From Halorussus limi (GTDB lineage Archaea; Halobacteriota; Halobacteria; Halobacteriales; Haladaptataceae), in assembly GCF_023238205.1 (NCBI RefSeq), contig NZ_CP096662.1:104597-168596 (forward strand): DNA of 64,000 nucleotides, in the 5' to 3' direction. The notes under the pieces were generated by a model. That model had not been told where the DNA came from and made no database searches. It was given only the letters and a program-made list of their open reading frames with translations. Positions 17,513 to 26,655 of this stretch are shown one piece after another. The translations under genes were made by a program, and so were the position numbers. Position 1 is the first letter of the stretch. The number at the start of each line of letters is the position of its first letter.

Positions 17513-18592
17513 ATGTCGAGTAACAACGCGAGCGAAAAGACGGTTTCGGACGTACAGAGTACGACCACCGAAGAACGCGGTCACGAGCCGACGGTCGAAC
17601 ACGAGCCGTCAGGACGATCCACCTGTCCTGAGTGTGAGGGCCAGGTGATCACCGAAGACGAGCAGTCGTTCTGCACGGACTGCGGGCTGATCGTCGCCGA
17701 CGAGTGGGTCGACCTGAGCCCGACGCTGAACGACCTGGGCCTGGTCGGAAACGCCGACCAGAGCATCGAGACGGTGGACCCGCTGCGGACGGACAAGGGC
17801 CTGCACACGAAAATCGGGAGGAACACCGACGGTCACGGCAATCCCCTCAGTAACGAGCAGTGGGAGAAGGTCCAGCGCCTCCGGAAGTGGCACAAGCGGA
17901 TGCAGTTCGGCGAGAAGCGCAAGCGGACGAAGCGGCTCAACGAGGGGCTCCGGGACGTCGAGATGATCGGCGGTAACCTGGACCTACCAGACCACGTCGT
18001 CAAGATGGCGGCACAGTTCCTCCGGAGCGCCTCGGAAGCGCGGCTGCCGGGCGGCCGGATGGCCTGGGAGGCACTCGCCGGCGGCGCCGTCCTCCTAGCC
18101 GCACGGGCCTCATCGGTCGACCGGGACGACATCGACATTGCGGTCGCGACGCACACCAAAGCGCCCCACGAGCGGGTGTGCGCTGCGGCGCGGAAGATCC
18201 GGTGCGAATGCGGGTTCGACGCACCACTCATCAGGCCCAACGCCGTGATGAGGGTCGTCGACGCGCTCGATGACGACGCCATCCCCGGGGCGCGAGCCGT
18301 GCGGACGTGGCGGCTGGCCCAACACCTGATGAAACTCGGCGACCAGGTGCCGGTCGGGCCGGGAACGCCACGGTGCACCGTCGCGGCGTCGGCGCTGTAC
18401 GCGGCGGATCGCCTGCTCTCGCGCAAGCACCTCACCCAGGAGCAGGTCGCCGCGGCGGCGAGCACGATCGTGCCAACGTCCCGAAACCGGATCGCGCGGT
18501 ACAGTCGGGAGCTTGTCGACGCCTACGAAGCCGAACACGGCACCGACGACCCGGGTGTCGGCCTCGAGGAGGAACGGGACACCCTGCGCTGA
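17513..18592 (+). CDS. tfb: Transcription initiation factor TFB
   Basis: The 359-residue protein has an N-terminal extension, a zinc ribbon (CPEC at about 38-41 and CTDC at about 53-56), a B-linker with KRTKRLNEGLRDVEMIGGNL, and two cyclin folds (about 165-255 and 265-345). It recruits RNA polymerase to TBP-bound promoters. Haloarchaea carry several TFBs, and plasmid-borne variants often direct alternative gene sets. Compared with chromosomal TFBs the sequence looks diverged, for example in the region between zinc ribbon and first cyclin fold, so a specialised role is possible. Confidence 0.92.
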   Translation: MSSNNASEKTVSDVQSTTTEERGHEPTVEHEPSGRSTCPECEGQVITEDEQSFCTDCGLIVADEWVDLSPTLNDLGLVGNADQSIETVDPLRTDKGLHTKIGRNTDGHGNPLSNEQWEKVQRLRKWHKRMQFGEKRKRTKRLNEGLRDVEMIGGNLDLPDHVVKMAAQFLRSASEARLPGGRMAWEALAGGAVLLAARASSVDRDDIDIAVATHTKAPHERVCAAARKIRCECGFDAPLIRPNAVMRVVDALDDDAIPGARAVRTWRLAQHLMKLGDQVPVGPGTPRCTVAASALYAADRLLSRKHLTQEQVAAAASTIVPTSRNRIARYSRELVDAYEAEHGTDDPGVGLEEERDTLR

Positions 18593-18737
18593 GCGGGGCG
18601 CTCCCCCGTTTTCAGTGGCGACCTCCGCCCGTGGACGCCCCGCCGCCCCACCCACCGCTCCGTGCTCGCTTCGCTGCGCGCGCAGCCACAACCTCGCTGA
18701 CAGCCGTGTCACGCAACTAGTGAGACTAGATCTGGAA

Positions 18738-19325
18738 TTAGCCCCGGACGGTTTTCGACATCTGACCGTCCGCCCAAACTGACTCCTCATAAATATCAAC
18801 CTCAACCTCCGCCGACTCCGGGAGGTCACCTACGTCGACTATTACGATAACCGGATGGACTCGTTCCACTTCCTTGCTTACAGTTGCTAAACTCTCCTGC
18901 TGATTTTCTGTCAACCTAACCCGGTTCCCACTCGATACCGCTTTCACCTCCACCGCATAGTACGCCAACAGATCCGTCGTCGGGTCTACCTCCTCTCGCG
19001 AATGCGGCGGGCTCGGCGTGCCCTCCACTGGTGTCAGTGCCTGCACCATAAGAATATCGTCAGGTATCCACCCTTGCGAATACCCCCAGTCACCATCTTC
19101 CGGCAACGTAACACCCTCCAATACCCCTAGATGGACTTCCTCCGTCAGATTCCGACTCTTCGAATGAATTCGGATGTCGTCTCTGCTATACTCCTTCCCC
19201 TCAGGCCGGTCTATCACATGTGTAGTAATCACCTCCTCAAGCGGCTCTGGGAAACCACCGTATCGCCCTGCAATCATCTCTGCAATCAATCCCACATCCA
19301 TCCTCGACAAATCGTACGTAACCAT
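18738..19325 (-). CDS. PD-(D/E)XK nuclease-like protein
   Basis: The 195-residue protein has a C-terminal segment with DLLAYYAVEVKAVSSG, whose E-V-K fits an ExK active-site half, followed by RLTENQQESL. That order resembles PD-(D/E)XK folds of the DUF3883/VRR-NUC kind. An Asp in PTTDLLAYY could supply the first acidic ligand. The N-terminal part (LIAEMIAGRYGGFPEPLEEV) is helical. It stands alone on the minus strand. Nuclease activity is inferred from a few residues only. Confidence 0.5.
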   Translation of the reverse strand: MVTYDLSRMDVGLIAEMIAGRYGGFPEPLEEVITTHVIDRPEGKEYSRDDIRIHSKSRNLTEEVHLGVLEGVTLPEDGDWGYSQGWIPDDILMVQALTPVEGTPSPPHSREEVDPTTDLLAYYAVEVKAVSSGNRVRLTENQQESLATVSKEVERVHPVIVIVDVGDLPESAEVEVDIYEESVWADGQMSKTVRG

Positions 19326-19518
19326 CGGTCTCTACTTTCTCCGTCCTTCTACCAGCCGCTTTGTATTAGGTGGTTCCGGGCCCGAGCTCCCAATTCTGAA
19401 CTGCCAGAGTTCGACTGTCTCGAGTTTGAAAGGGCGATTCATCCGTAAGAGCCACTCTCAACGGGATCTGCGAATTCTGTAGGTTTGTCGTACCCACGAG
19501 GAGCGGAGTGAGAAACGA

Positions 19519-20142
19519 ATGAAGACAGTTCCATCATATACTGTCGATAGAGAGACTGCAGCGACGCTCCGCGAATGGCTGTTCGAGAACGCTGTCGAGA
19601 AACATGGCGAGTCCGAGATCTTCGAGCCACTCGCTGAACTGGCGGCCGCCATCGATGGCGTGCTCTACGAGCAGGCAGAGGCCGTCGAACTCGGTGCATG
19701 GGCACAGGCGGTTTCTCCAAGTCACCGAGATACATCACACGTCAGCGGGAGCCCAGTCGATGAATCCCGATCAGATGACGCAAACGAACCAGCCGAGCCT
19801 GATGCTCTCGATATGGGCATCAGCAAGCCAGATCGTATCTACGACACGCTTCCCGATTCAGCCTGGCAGCTCGATCACGATCAGTCCACGACGAACCGGG
19901 AACAATCCTCGACAGCAACGTCTCACGACAAGACGACACCGGCATCGAACCCCCGTACACGACGGCAACATCACCGTCCGTCAGTCAGGTATCGCACCGC
20001 GTACGAGTGCTCCGTGTGCAGCAGCGTGCGTCAGTTAGAAACCTCGCTTCGAGTCTGTGCGTTTGTCGACGAGTGTCCCAGCTGCGGAACAGTCGCTCGC
20101 TTTACCGCGGGCGGGATTCCCACACCATTCAGGAAGAGCTGA
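19519..20142 (+). CDS. Hypothetical protein with C-terminal zinc ribbon
   Basis: The 207-residue protein has a helical N-terminal part (residues 1-70), a Ser/Thr/Asp-rich linker (about 75-150), and a C-terminal zinc ribbon with CSVCSS at about 169 and CPSCGT at about 190. A basic stretch (RTRRQHHRPSVRYR) precedes the ribbon. The arrangement suggests a nucleic-acid-binding protein. No family is recognised. Confidence 0.65.
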   Translation: MKTVPSYTVDRETAATLREWLFENAVEKHGESEIFEPLAELAAAIDGVLYEQAEAVELGAWAQAVSPSHRDTSHVSGSPVDESRSDDANEPAEPDALDMGISKPDRIYDTLPDSAWQLDHDQSTTNREQSSTATSHDKTTPASNPRTRRQHHRPSVRYRTAYECSVCSSVRQLETSLRVCAFVDECPSCGTVARFTAGGIPTPFRKS

Positions 20143-20192
20143 AGAGCCTATTACAGTCTCTTTCAGCCAGTTCCCTTGACTGTCGGAGATAG

Positions 20193-21632
20193 CTACGGGA
20201 ACGCCTGATAGAAGCCGGTCAAGCCGTTTTGACGGATTCGATCACAGGTATCGATGAACGTCGCTCCCTCATCGTCCTCTCTGTGTTGCTCGATGAAATC
20301 CGGATAGCCGAGCAATTGGAGGTACGCATTAGCAAACTGGATGAGCGTCTTCACTGCGGCCTTCATGAAGTGGTATGGTTCGATGTAGCCCGCATCAGCC
20401 CAGTCTGCCTGATACAAGCCCCACTCAGTGAGCGGATCATAGGGTAAGGGATCGTCATCTATCTCGCGGTAGTACCGCTCGAAGGCATCCCGATCTGCCT
20501 CATTGAATCGGTCAAGTGGGATAACTCCCGCTGTCCACCTCTGGTCTGTATCCTCAAGCAGGCTGTCCTGATATCCCCCGCGATGAACTACGAGCGGTCG
20601 GAGAACATAGGTCAGATTGATGTACGCCATGTGGTCCGCGATATGATCACGAAGATCGGTGTTTGCCTCCCGTACTTCATTCAGAAAGTCCCGTCCCCGG
20701 TTGTTCGAGAGCGAGATGAATTCTTTTCGAAGATCGTCGATAGCGTACTTCTCCGCGGTCTTGAGGGCTAATGTATCGAACACGCCGGTGATCAGGGAGA
20801 TCGCATTGTCGAAATGGTACTGGACGTTGAGCTGTGTCCGGTTATCTGGCTCCTGGAAAAACTGATACCCGATCTCATCGACGGCGATAAGCAAGTTCTG
20901 AAATCGGATGCTAAATCCCCGTAAATAGTCGTCATCCGCGTCGGCCTCCACATGATACCGAGGAACCAACGACCGGAAGAGATGCCAGTACCAGCCAAAC
21001 ATTCCGACGGTGAGGTTCGGACTAGCGTAGAACTGCTCCCGGTACCGGAGGTAGAGCCCGAGATACTCGACTGCCTCGCTGAGGCTCATGATATTCAGCT
21101 GTCCCCCGGGGAAGTGCGCCTCGAACCACCGTCGGTTGGTAAGGAGCACTGCTCGGTTCGTGATGAACAGGTGTCCCTCATCACGATTGTTGAGCGCGGC
21201 GTGGACGAACACCTGCCGAACTGTCGCCAGCTCTCGATCGGTGACGTCCTCTACTTCGGTCGCATACGCGTCAACGTTATCGGAGAAGATCCGTGCTGTA
21301 GTCCGTCGAATCGCCCGTTCCTGATATCCGAACAGATACGAGAATGACGCGGTCGTTTGGTGTCCATCATCATCGCTCCGGACAATTCGAGCCCCGTTCT
21401 CTGCCGTCTCAATTGTATACGGTGGGATACACTCAAGCTCCTCGTGCCGGGGCGTGTCGGGCGACCGAATGAATTCGAACTCGCGGTTCGCTGCATAGCC
21501 GAGTACCCGCTGGGCGGCATCATTACCATCGGCGAGCTGCTCGTTCAGTGACGCGGTATCCACCAGTACGCGCAGCGGGTCCTCGCCGTCGCGTGAATCA
21601 TAGTCTCGCCGGATGATATCGCGTGGGTTCAT
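20193..21632 (-). CDS. Large hypothetical protein
   Basis: ATG 21632 gives 479 residues beginning MNPRDIIRRDYDSRDG, more natural than an in-frame start 24 bp upstream. The protein is acidic and mostly helical, with no signal peptide or clear membrane segment. Segments such as VRQVFVHAALNNRDEGHLFITN and FLNEVREANTDLRDHIADHMAYINL suggest a large helical fold. No catalytic motif is recognised. Its context between zinc-ribbon and AbiEi-like genes suggests accessory or defence content. Confidence 0.6.
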   Translation of the reverse strand: MNPRDIIRRDYDSRDGEDPLRVLVDTASLNEQLADGNDAAQRVLGYAANREFEFIRSPDTPRHEELECIPPYTIETAENGARIVRSDDDGHQTTASFSYLFGYQERAIRRTTARIFSDNVDAYATEVEDVTDRELATVRQVFVHAALNNRDEGHLFITNRAVLLTNRRWFEAHFPGGQLNIMSLSEAVEYLGLYLRYREQFYASPNLTVGMFGWYWHLFRSLVPRYHVEADADDDYLRGFSIRFQNLLIAVDEIGYQFFQEPDNRTQLNVQYHFDNAISLITGVFDTLALKTAEKYAIDDLRKEFISLSNNRGRDFLNEVREANTDLRDHIADHMAYINLTYVLRPLVVHRGGYQDSLLEDTDQRWTAGVIPLDRFNEADRDAFERYYREIDDDPLPYDPLTEWGLYQADWADAGYIEPYHFMKAAVKTLIQFANAYLQLLGYPDFIEQHREDDEGATFIDTCDRIRQNGLTGFYQAFP

Positions 21633-21910
21633 ACCTGTGTCTCGTAGTGCCGGCAAGTCAACGCTATGGGCACGTCAACAAGCCCCTCCACCTTGTTTTT
21701 GATTACGATCGGGATTTCGTATCGAATGACTAATTCTTACTCGATCCAATGTCCCATCAATAGTTGGGCCAGCCAGAAGACGGGGTTGGAAGATACTGCC
21801 GACAGAATCATTTTTCCAGTCTGTCACCTGATACACCTTGTAGAATACGTCCACAGGAAGACGTGAGTACTTACCACATCCGATTTATCCATCCACAGTC
21901 TTCACGGATT

Positions 21911-21950
21911 ATAACCAACACATATCTATCGAGTGATTTGTGTTGGTTAA
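21911..21950. repeat. TTAACCAACA inverted repeat, copy 5
   Basis: Left arm ATAACCAACA (one mismatch) and right arm TGTTGGTTAA are separated by 20 nt. It lies about 69 bp before the AbiEi-like gene. The rest of 21633-22018 holds no gene. Confidence 0.88.
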
Positions 21951-22018
21951 GGAAGCTAAGAGGGATGGGGCAAGGCTAAAGCAGGCCCGTGTTTATACTC
22001 TATGTAGGAAACGCAGGT

Positions 22019-22849
22019 ATGAGTACTATAGAACGATTGCAAAATATACGCCAGAGTCTCTCGACTCGAGAAAGTCGACTCCTTACACGACTCGCTGGCG
22101 CGGGTCACCAGATCATCTCCGTCGACGACATCGAGACGACGCTGGAGGTCCCCCCGAACACCGCCCGCGAGATCGCCTCCCGGCTCACCGAAAAGGGCTG
22201 GCTCGACCAGCTCTTCCCGGGCACGTATCTCATCATTCCACTCACTGCCGGCGAGGAAGCCGTGTACACAACCCACGAGTACCTCATCGCCGCCCACGTC
22301 GCCGAGCCGATGTACATCGGCTACTATAGCGCCCTCAGCCACCACGGGCTGACCGAACAGGTCCCCCGGACGGTGTACGTCGTCACGCCGACCCGGGCGC
22401 AAAGCCGAGAGATCCACGGCGTCCCGTACCGCGTCACGACAGTCACCGAGCGGAAATTCTTCGGCTTTGAGTCGACATCGATCGAGGGCACGACCGTTCA
22501 GGTCAGCGACCTGGAGAAGACGCTGGTCGACTGTGCGGACCACCCCGAGTTCTGTGGTGGCCTTCGGGAACTTGCGACCGCGATGCGAACTGCCGACGAA
22601 CGGGGCTGCGACTGGGACACGGTCGGTGAGTACCTCGGACGCCTCGACAACGGTGCTGCGACCAAGCGAATCGTCTACCTCGCCGACCAGCTCGGCATCA
22701 ACCTCCCCGCCCGTGAGGAACTCGTCGCGTCGTTCACGAGTGGGTACTCGCTGCTGGATCCGACGCGGCCCGAAACCGGATCGACCGACAGCACGTATCG
22801 CCTTCGAATCAACGTCGAGCCAGCCACGCTAGAGCCGACGGAGTCCTGA
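22019..22849 (+). CDS. AbiEi-like antitoxin/transcription factor
   Basis: ATG 22019 gives 276 residues. The N-terminal winged helix (VDDIETTLEVPPNTAREIASRLTEKGWLDQL, about 37-67) is followed by the AbiEi antitoxin domain: YIGYYSALSHHGLTEQ, the VTPTRAQSREIHG segment, FFGFESTSIEGTTVQVSDLEKTLVDC and a C-terminal GAATKRIVYLADQLG. AbiEi normally represses and neutralises an AbiEii nucleotidyltransferase toxin. No AbiEii lies next to it here; the nearest nucleotidyltransferase is 40 kb away. It may act alone as a regulator. A truncated paralog lies at 24889-25326. Confidence 0.82.
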   Translation: MSTIERLQNIRQSLSTRESRLLTRLAGAGHQIISVDDIETTLEVPPNTAREIASRLTEKGWLDQLFPGTYLIIPLTAGEEAVYTTHEYLIAAHVAEPMYIGYYSALSHHGLTEQVPRTVYVVTPTRAQSREIHGVPYRVTTVTERKFFGFESTSIEGTTVQVSDLEKTLVDCADHPEFCGGLRELATAMRTADERGCDWDTVGEYLGRLDNGAATKRIVYLADQLGINLPAREELVASFTSGYSLLDPTRPETGSTDSTYRLRINVEPATLEPTES

Positions 22850-22913
22850 CCAGGGTGCGAAGTCAGCATACCTTCAGTCTCCGGCACTGAGAACGGGGCT
22901 GTTCTACGACGAA

Positions 22914-23402
22914 CTATCGGGTTGTACCACCATCGACGGCGTCGAGATCGGGTTCGTCGAACTCGAGTGCTTCCGCGACAGCTTCAGGAAGCTCCGGACG
23001 GGGCGCCGATTCGTGGCGTTCGATTTTCTCGGTCTTCCGCGTGCTTTCGTAGAGAGCGCGTGCGACCGGAAGCCCACGGAGATACTTGTAGTCGTGGAGG
23101 ACCTCGACGCCCCGCTCCGTGAATCCGTAGAACTGGGAGGGGAGATCACGTTTTCCCTCGCTTGGTTCGTACGTGTAGCGTGCGAGGAGCCCGGCGTCGA
23201 TCAACGTCTCCAACTGGTCTTTGATGGCCGCCTGGCTCTTTCCCGTCATATACTCGAGTTCGGCGAGCGACATCAGATGGGCGGGGTGGCCCAGCAGCTC
23301 CTGGATGATGAGATGGCGCGTATCCTGGGACAGCAGCTTGAACAGCCGCTGCTGTTCCGCGAACGGCCCTGCATCGGCCGCGCCAGTGTCGGTTTCGCTC
23401 AT
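22914..23402 (-). CDS. Winged-helix regulator (ArsR/MarR-like)
   Basis: The 162-residue protein contains a winged helix at residues 20-85 (LFKLLSQDTRHLIIQELLGHP, then MTGKSQAAIKDQLETLIDAGLLARY) and a FYGFTERGVEVLHDYKYLRGLP region, followed by a charged linker. It is closely similar in layout to the protein at 24423-24830, so these two flank the hypothetical gene between them. A single half-site of the TTAACCAACA repeat (AGTTGGTTAA at 23449-23458) lies upstream. Confidence 0.8.
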   Translation of the reverse strand: MSETDTGAADAGPFAEQQRLFKLLSQDTRHLIIQELLGHPAHLMSLAELEYMTGKSQAAIKDQLETLIDAGLLARYTYEPSEGKRDLPSQFYGFTERGVEVLHDYKYLRGLPVARALYESTRKTEKIERHESAPRPELPEAVAEALEFDEPDLDAVDGGTTR

Positions 23403-23517
23403 ACGTGATGGTACGAGATAGGACGCTATAACAGTTAGGGTTGTCCAAGTTGGTTAACTCAGAAAAAACCAAAGTGATTCAGAAGGAATAAGGTGGTGTG
23501 GTTTGAATCAGCAGCTA

Positions 23518-24312
23518 ATGACTGACTCAAGCCCGCCGCCGGACGCTGGGGAGATTATGACCGTTGTTCACGAGGCCGTCGGGGGCATCGAACTTGAGCC
23601 TGCAGAGAAACGGGAAATCTGGCGGTTCACCCAGCGTGAATTGCCGTATCTCTGGAGTCAGCGGACATCGTATTTCATCTTGGGGAGCTATCGCGACCCC
23701 TATATCCGCCGGCTTCACGCCGTCCAAAACGAACTCACGAAGCAGCTCGGTGCCTATCCGTTCATCATGGGTGATCTCCTCGAACTTCCGACTGACCGCC
23801 TCAATACGTTCGATATCATGTTTTCGTTGCTCGCGACATACAGCGACTACATCGTTGGGGTCTTCGAGAAGGAGAGTGGTGGGGAGGCGCCTGAATTGGG
23901 CGAAATCGATGACCCGCCGTATTTCGACAAGTCGTACGTGTTCCCACGTGATTACGCGTGGGTGACTGACGAGAACCTTGACTCGACACAGCACGTCATT
24001 CAGGCCGCCCTCGAGATCGCGTTCGCAGACGATTTGTCGGCGGATGAAGTCCAATCAAAAGTCGAGTCGCTCGTTGATCGCGCCCAAGAGAGCAGTCTCG
24101 ACATCGACGAACAGGAGGTGTGGGATGTGATCGACGACCGGGCAGATGAGGGCGAAGAGCCGGCAGCGTACAGTTGGGTCCATCTCAACAAGTTCCGCAA
24201 ATTCGAACTCCACGAGCGGTGCTTCCCGTGGACGACAGAGGACGAACTCCGAACTGTGGTTGACGAACTCCCGTCCCCGACGCCACGTCCGGAGTGGGAA
24301 GAGAGTGGGTAA
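23518..24312 (+). CDS. Hypothetical protein with deoxyribosyltransferase/TIR-like segment
   Basis: ATG 23518 gives 264 residues; a TTG 15 bp upstream is also in frame. Residues 45-130 read SYFILGSYRDPYIRRL, then FDIMFSLLATYSDYIVGVFEKESGGEAPELGEI. This pattern of a GSYRD start and a late SGG...ELG strand resembles nucleoside 2-deoxyribosyltransferase and TIR-like NAD-processing folds. The C-terminal half is helical and charged. It sits between two related winged-helix regulators. An NAD- or nucleotide-degrading effector role is a hypothesis only. Confidence 0.5.
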   Translation: MTDSSPPPDAGEIMTVVHEAVGGIELEPAEKREIWRFTQRELPYLWSQRTSYFILGSYRDPYIRRLHAVQNELTKQLGAYPFIMGDLLELPTDRLNTFDIMFSLLATYSDYIVGVFEKESGGEAPELGEIDDPPYFDKSYVFPRDYAWVTDENLDSTQHVIQAALEIAFADDLSADEVQSKVESLVDRAQESSLDIDEQEVWDVIDDRADEGEEPAAYSWVHLNKFRKFELHERCFPWTTEDELRTVVDELPSPTPRPEWEESG

Positions 24313-24370
24313 CAGTGAATTATCCTGCCCTACTCGCTTGGCGGTACACTCATCAGAGTGAGTTGGCCCG

Positions 24371-24394
24371 GTAGTTTACTCTCGGGTAAACTAC
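24371..24394. promoter_or_regulatory. Palindromic operator before winged-helix regulator
   Basis: Perfect arms GTAGTTTA and TAAACTAC with an 8-nt spacer end 28 bp before ATG 24423. The distance and symmetry fit autoregulation by the dimeric regulator encoded downstream. Confidence 0.55.
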
Positions 24395-24422
24395 TTTACT
24401 ACGCCCGGTCGAACACATCGTT

Positions 24423-24830
24423 ATGGATGCTGGTTCGGGTGTCGGCGACGACACGACACCACGCGAACTCGTCCACTTCATTACACAGCAGACACGATTT
24501 TCGCTTATCAGCGATATTCTCGCTCACCCCCAACAGCTCCCATCGATGTACGAACTCGAAGAGCTGAATCCCAGTGTGAGCGATGCGACCGTCTACAAGC
24601 ACATCCAGAAGCTGATCGACGCCGGCATCGTCACAGAGGTCGCCCTGGACGACGACCAGCGCCGGCAGGGGTATCCCTGGAAGTTCTACGGCCTCACCGA
24701 AGACGGCCGCGAGTTCTTGGAGACGCACAATCTGCTCGCCGCGGAGGAGACACTTCAGCAGATCTACGACACCATCGCCGATAAGCCCGAGAAGATGGTC
24801 AAATACGAGAACACACCCCGTCCGGATTAG
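24423..24830 (+). CDS. Winged-helix regulator, paralog of 22914-23402
   Basis: The 135-residue protein shares the layout of the minus-strand regulator nearby: FITQQTRFSLISDILAHPQQ, an HTH with LNPSVSDATVYKHIQKLIDAGIV, then WKFYGLTEDGREFLETHNLL and a KPEKMVKYENTPRPD tail. It is about 27 residues shorter. The palindrome upstream is a probable self-binding site. The target genes are unknown. Confidence 0.8.
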   Translation: MDAGSGVGDDTTPRELVHFITQQTRFSLISDILAHPQQLPSMYELEELNPSVSDATVYKHIQKLIDAGIVTEVALDDDQRRQGYPWKFYGLTEDGREFLETHNLLAAEETLQQIYDTIADKPEKMVKYENTPRPD

Positions 24831-24888
24831 GAGTGATTGTCAGAGAATAGGGAGCGATAGTCTGTCGTTAGTCCCGGAGATCAGCCAC

Positions 24889-25326
24889 TGACTGACCGAC
24901 TTCACGGACGTAGTCGCTCCGCTCAAGATCAAATTCTTCGGCTACGAGTCGAGGCTCATCGAGGGCACCGCCGTGAACGTCGCAGATGTGGAAAAGACGA
25001 CCGTTGACTGTACCGACCATCCCGAACTCTGTGGTGGCATCCGAGAATTCGTACAGGCGATAGTCGTCGCGGAGGATCGAGACTATTCGTGGGCGACGGT
25101 CGTTGAGTGCCTCCAGCGACCCGACAACGGCGCTGCGACCAAGCGGATCGTCTACCTCGCCGACCAGCTCGGCATTGACCTCCCGGCGCGTGAGACGCTC
25201 CTCAAGTCATTCACGAGCGGGTGTCCGCTCCTCGACCCAATGCGATCCGAACAGGGAAGCTACGACAGTGAGTATCATCTCCGAATCAACGTCGACTGGG
25301 AGAGACTCGGTTCGATGGAATCCTGA
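24889..25326 (+). pseudogene. 5'-truncated AbiEi-like gene
   Basis: The frame from about 24889 encodes KFFGYESRLIEGTAVNVADV, then CTDHPELCGGIREF and GAATKRIVYLADQLG, matching the C-terminal half of the AbiEi-like protein at 22019-22849. The winged helix and first half of the antitoxin domain are absent. An internal start at 24973 could still give 117 residues, but the domain would be incomplete. It is most likely a remnant of a duplication. Confidence 0.7.
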
Positions 25327-25497
25327 TGCCAGGTCGGTCCGAAAGGTAGCGTGAATTAAGATGCTCCTCCAAGTACAGCGAATCAGGTAGATGGGTCACG
25401 TCTATTATCACCAACCGGCGACAATCAGTTCTCTCTTGATTTTGTCCACGAGGCTCCATCAGAGATCGTTGCCAGGATTGTCGAGTACGACGATGAC

Positions 25498-26265
25498 GTG
25501 GCGGTGAAGGTTCGCAAGTACGATCTTGACAGCGAGTACTTCGGTATCTATACCTTCCGCGTCGGTGGTGGGGACGTCGGCGATCTCGAATTCGATCTTG
25601 GCGAGGCACTCTCAGAGATGGGTGCTGATAACGGTACCATCGTTGCCCGGCTCCTCGAGATCTATCAAGCACTCATAGCCCAGAACGAGGAAGAAGAAGG
25701 AGTTCCCGTTGAAGCGTACAAGAACATCGACATCGATGCACTCCCAGACGCGCTCAACCGGACATCGTGGGAGGGCAGCGCGACTGATGTTGCAGGCCGT
25801 CTCGCCTCAAATATCATTCTCAAACACGCGCTTCCGAATGGGAACCATCGGACTGCAGTTGCCCTGATTCAGTTCTACCTCCGTCGGATTGCTTCCGATT
25901 TCTCGATGCCAGAGACCTCCGTGGAAATCGACTCAGAGACATACGACTGGCGGGAGTGGGTAAACGAGTATATTAACGAGTCAAAACGACTCTTGACGGT
26001 TCGTCGGAAGAATGTTCTACTCAAACATCTCTCTGACTTCGGAGCGACAACGCTTGAGCGGAAACACGAGGTCCAGATCGACCTGACGGCATACGAGCTG
26101 GATATGTATCCCTCAGAAGCGAAAGCTGTCTACGCGACAGCGCACGAGGAACTCTGGATCGAATTCGTCGAAGAGGCAGTAGAGCGCACCGACAACCCCG
26201 AGCTGATGGAGACCCCTGGGCTATCCAAGGCGGAGTTCGCAGAGAAAATTCGGAACCTCGAGTGA
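25498..26265 (+). CDS. Fic/Doc-like protein
   Basis: Starting at GTG 25498, the 255-residue product carries HALPNGNHRT at 110-119, matching the HxFx(D/N)GNxR core of Fic/Doc proteins with Ala/Leu in place of the Phe region. The frame remains open and coding-like upstream (for example FVHEAPSEIVARIVEYDDD) to a TAA near 25357, yet has no ATG there. The true 5' end may be lost or frameshifted. Fic proteins transfer AMP or similar groups to target proteins; Doc relatives phosphorylate EF-Tu. The activity here is unverified. Confidence 0.65.
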   Translation: MAVKVRKYDLDSEYFGIYTFRVGGGDVGDLEFDLGEALSEMGADNGTIVARLLEIYQALIAQNEEEEGVPVEAYKNIDIDALPDALNRTSWEGSATDVAGRLASNIILKHALPNGNHRTAVALIQFYLRRIASDFSMPETSVEIDSETYDWREWVNEYINESKRLLTVRRKNVLLKHLSDFGATTLERKHEVQIDLTAYELDMYPSEAKAVYATAHEELWIEFVEEAVERTDNPELMETPGLSKAEFAEKIRNLE

Positions 26266-26275
26266 ACGGCGTGCG

Positions 26276-26380
26276 CTAGTCTTGGAGCATCGCGACTGTT
26301 CGGCCCGTCTCCTCGGCCTCTTCGCTCCGCGACATCCCGTATGTTGCGAGAGCCTCCTCAACCGCGTCGTCCAGATCCAT
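26276..26380 (-). CDS. Putative 34-residue microprotein
   Basis: ATG 26380 to TAG 26276 encodes a highly acidic peptide (MDLDDAVEEALATYGMSRSE...VAMLQD). Its start lies 3 bp after the stop of the next small frame upstream, so they could be co-transcribed. It is convergent with the Fic-like gene, ending 10 bp from it. The acidic bias supports coding, but it may be a fragment of a larger lost gene. Confidence 0.35.
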   Translation of the reverse strand: MDLDDAVEEALATYGMSRSEEAEETGRTVAMLQD

Positions 26381-26383
26381 TAG

Positions 26384-26515
26384 TCAAGCAAATCTTGGCT
26401 CTGCCAACGTATAAAGTCTCGCACGATTTGCGTTTATCATAGCATCGGCTAACTCGCCAACCGAGTAGGACCGATCCCGCAAACAGTCGATAACCCGTAG
26501 CTCCACTCCCCTCAT
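26384..26515 (-). CDS. Putative 43-residue HTH-like fragment
   Basis: ATG 26515 to TGA 26384 encodes MRGVELRVIDCLRDRSYSVG, then ELADAMINANRARLYTLAEP. The first 30 residues resemble the start of a winged helix. It may be a small regulator or a truncated HTH gene whose continuation is the 34-residue frame downstream in another phase. Confidence 0.35.
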   Translation of the reverse strand: MRGVELRVIDCLRDRSYSVGELADAMINANRARLYTLAEPRFA

Positions 26516-26655
26516 AGATTCCAATCTCTCCGATTTATGTATACGTATATCGGTGAGGATGGAATACAGGCTCTTGGCACTCAGGTCGGGGCGTCAAATG
26601 GTGAGGCGTTTGTACAAACGGATTTCGGAGAGGCAATTCGATCTGCGAGTCCGAA

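Noticed and set aside
18593..18737. Extension of tfb or another small gene downstream
   Set aside because: The open frames here are Pro/Arg/His-rich with no start supported by a domain.
23449..23458. Tenth copy of the TTAACCAACA repeat
   Set aside because: Only the right arm (AGTTGGTTAA) is present; no left arm lies at the expected distance.
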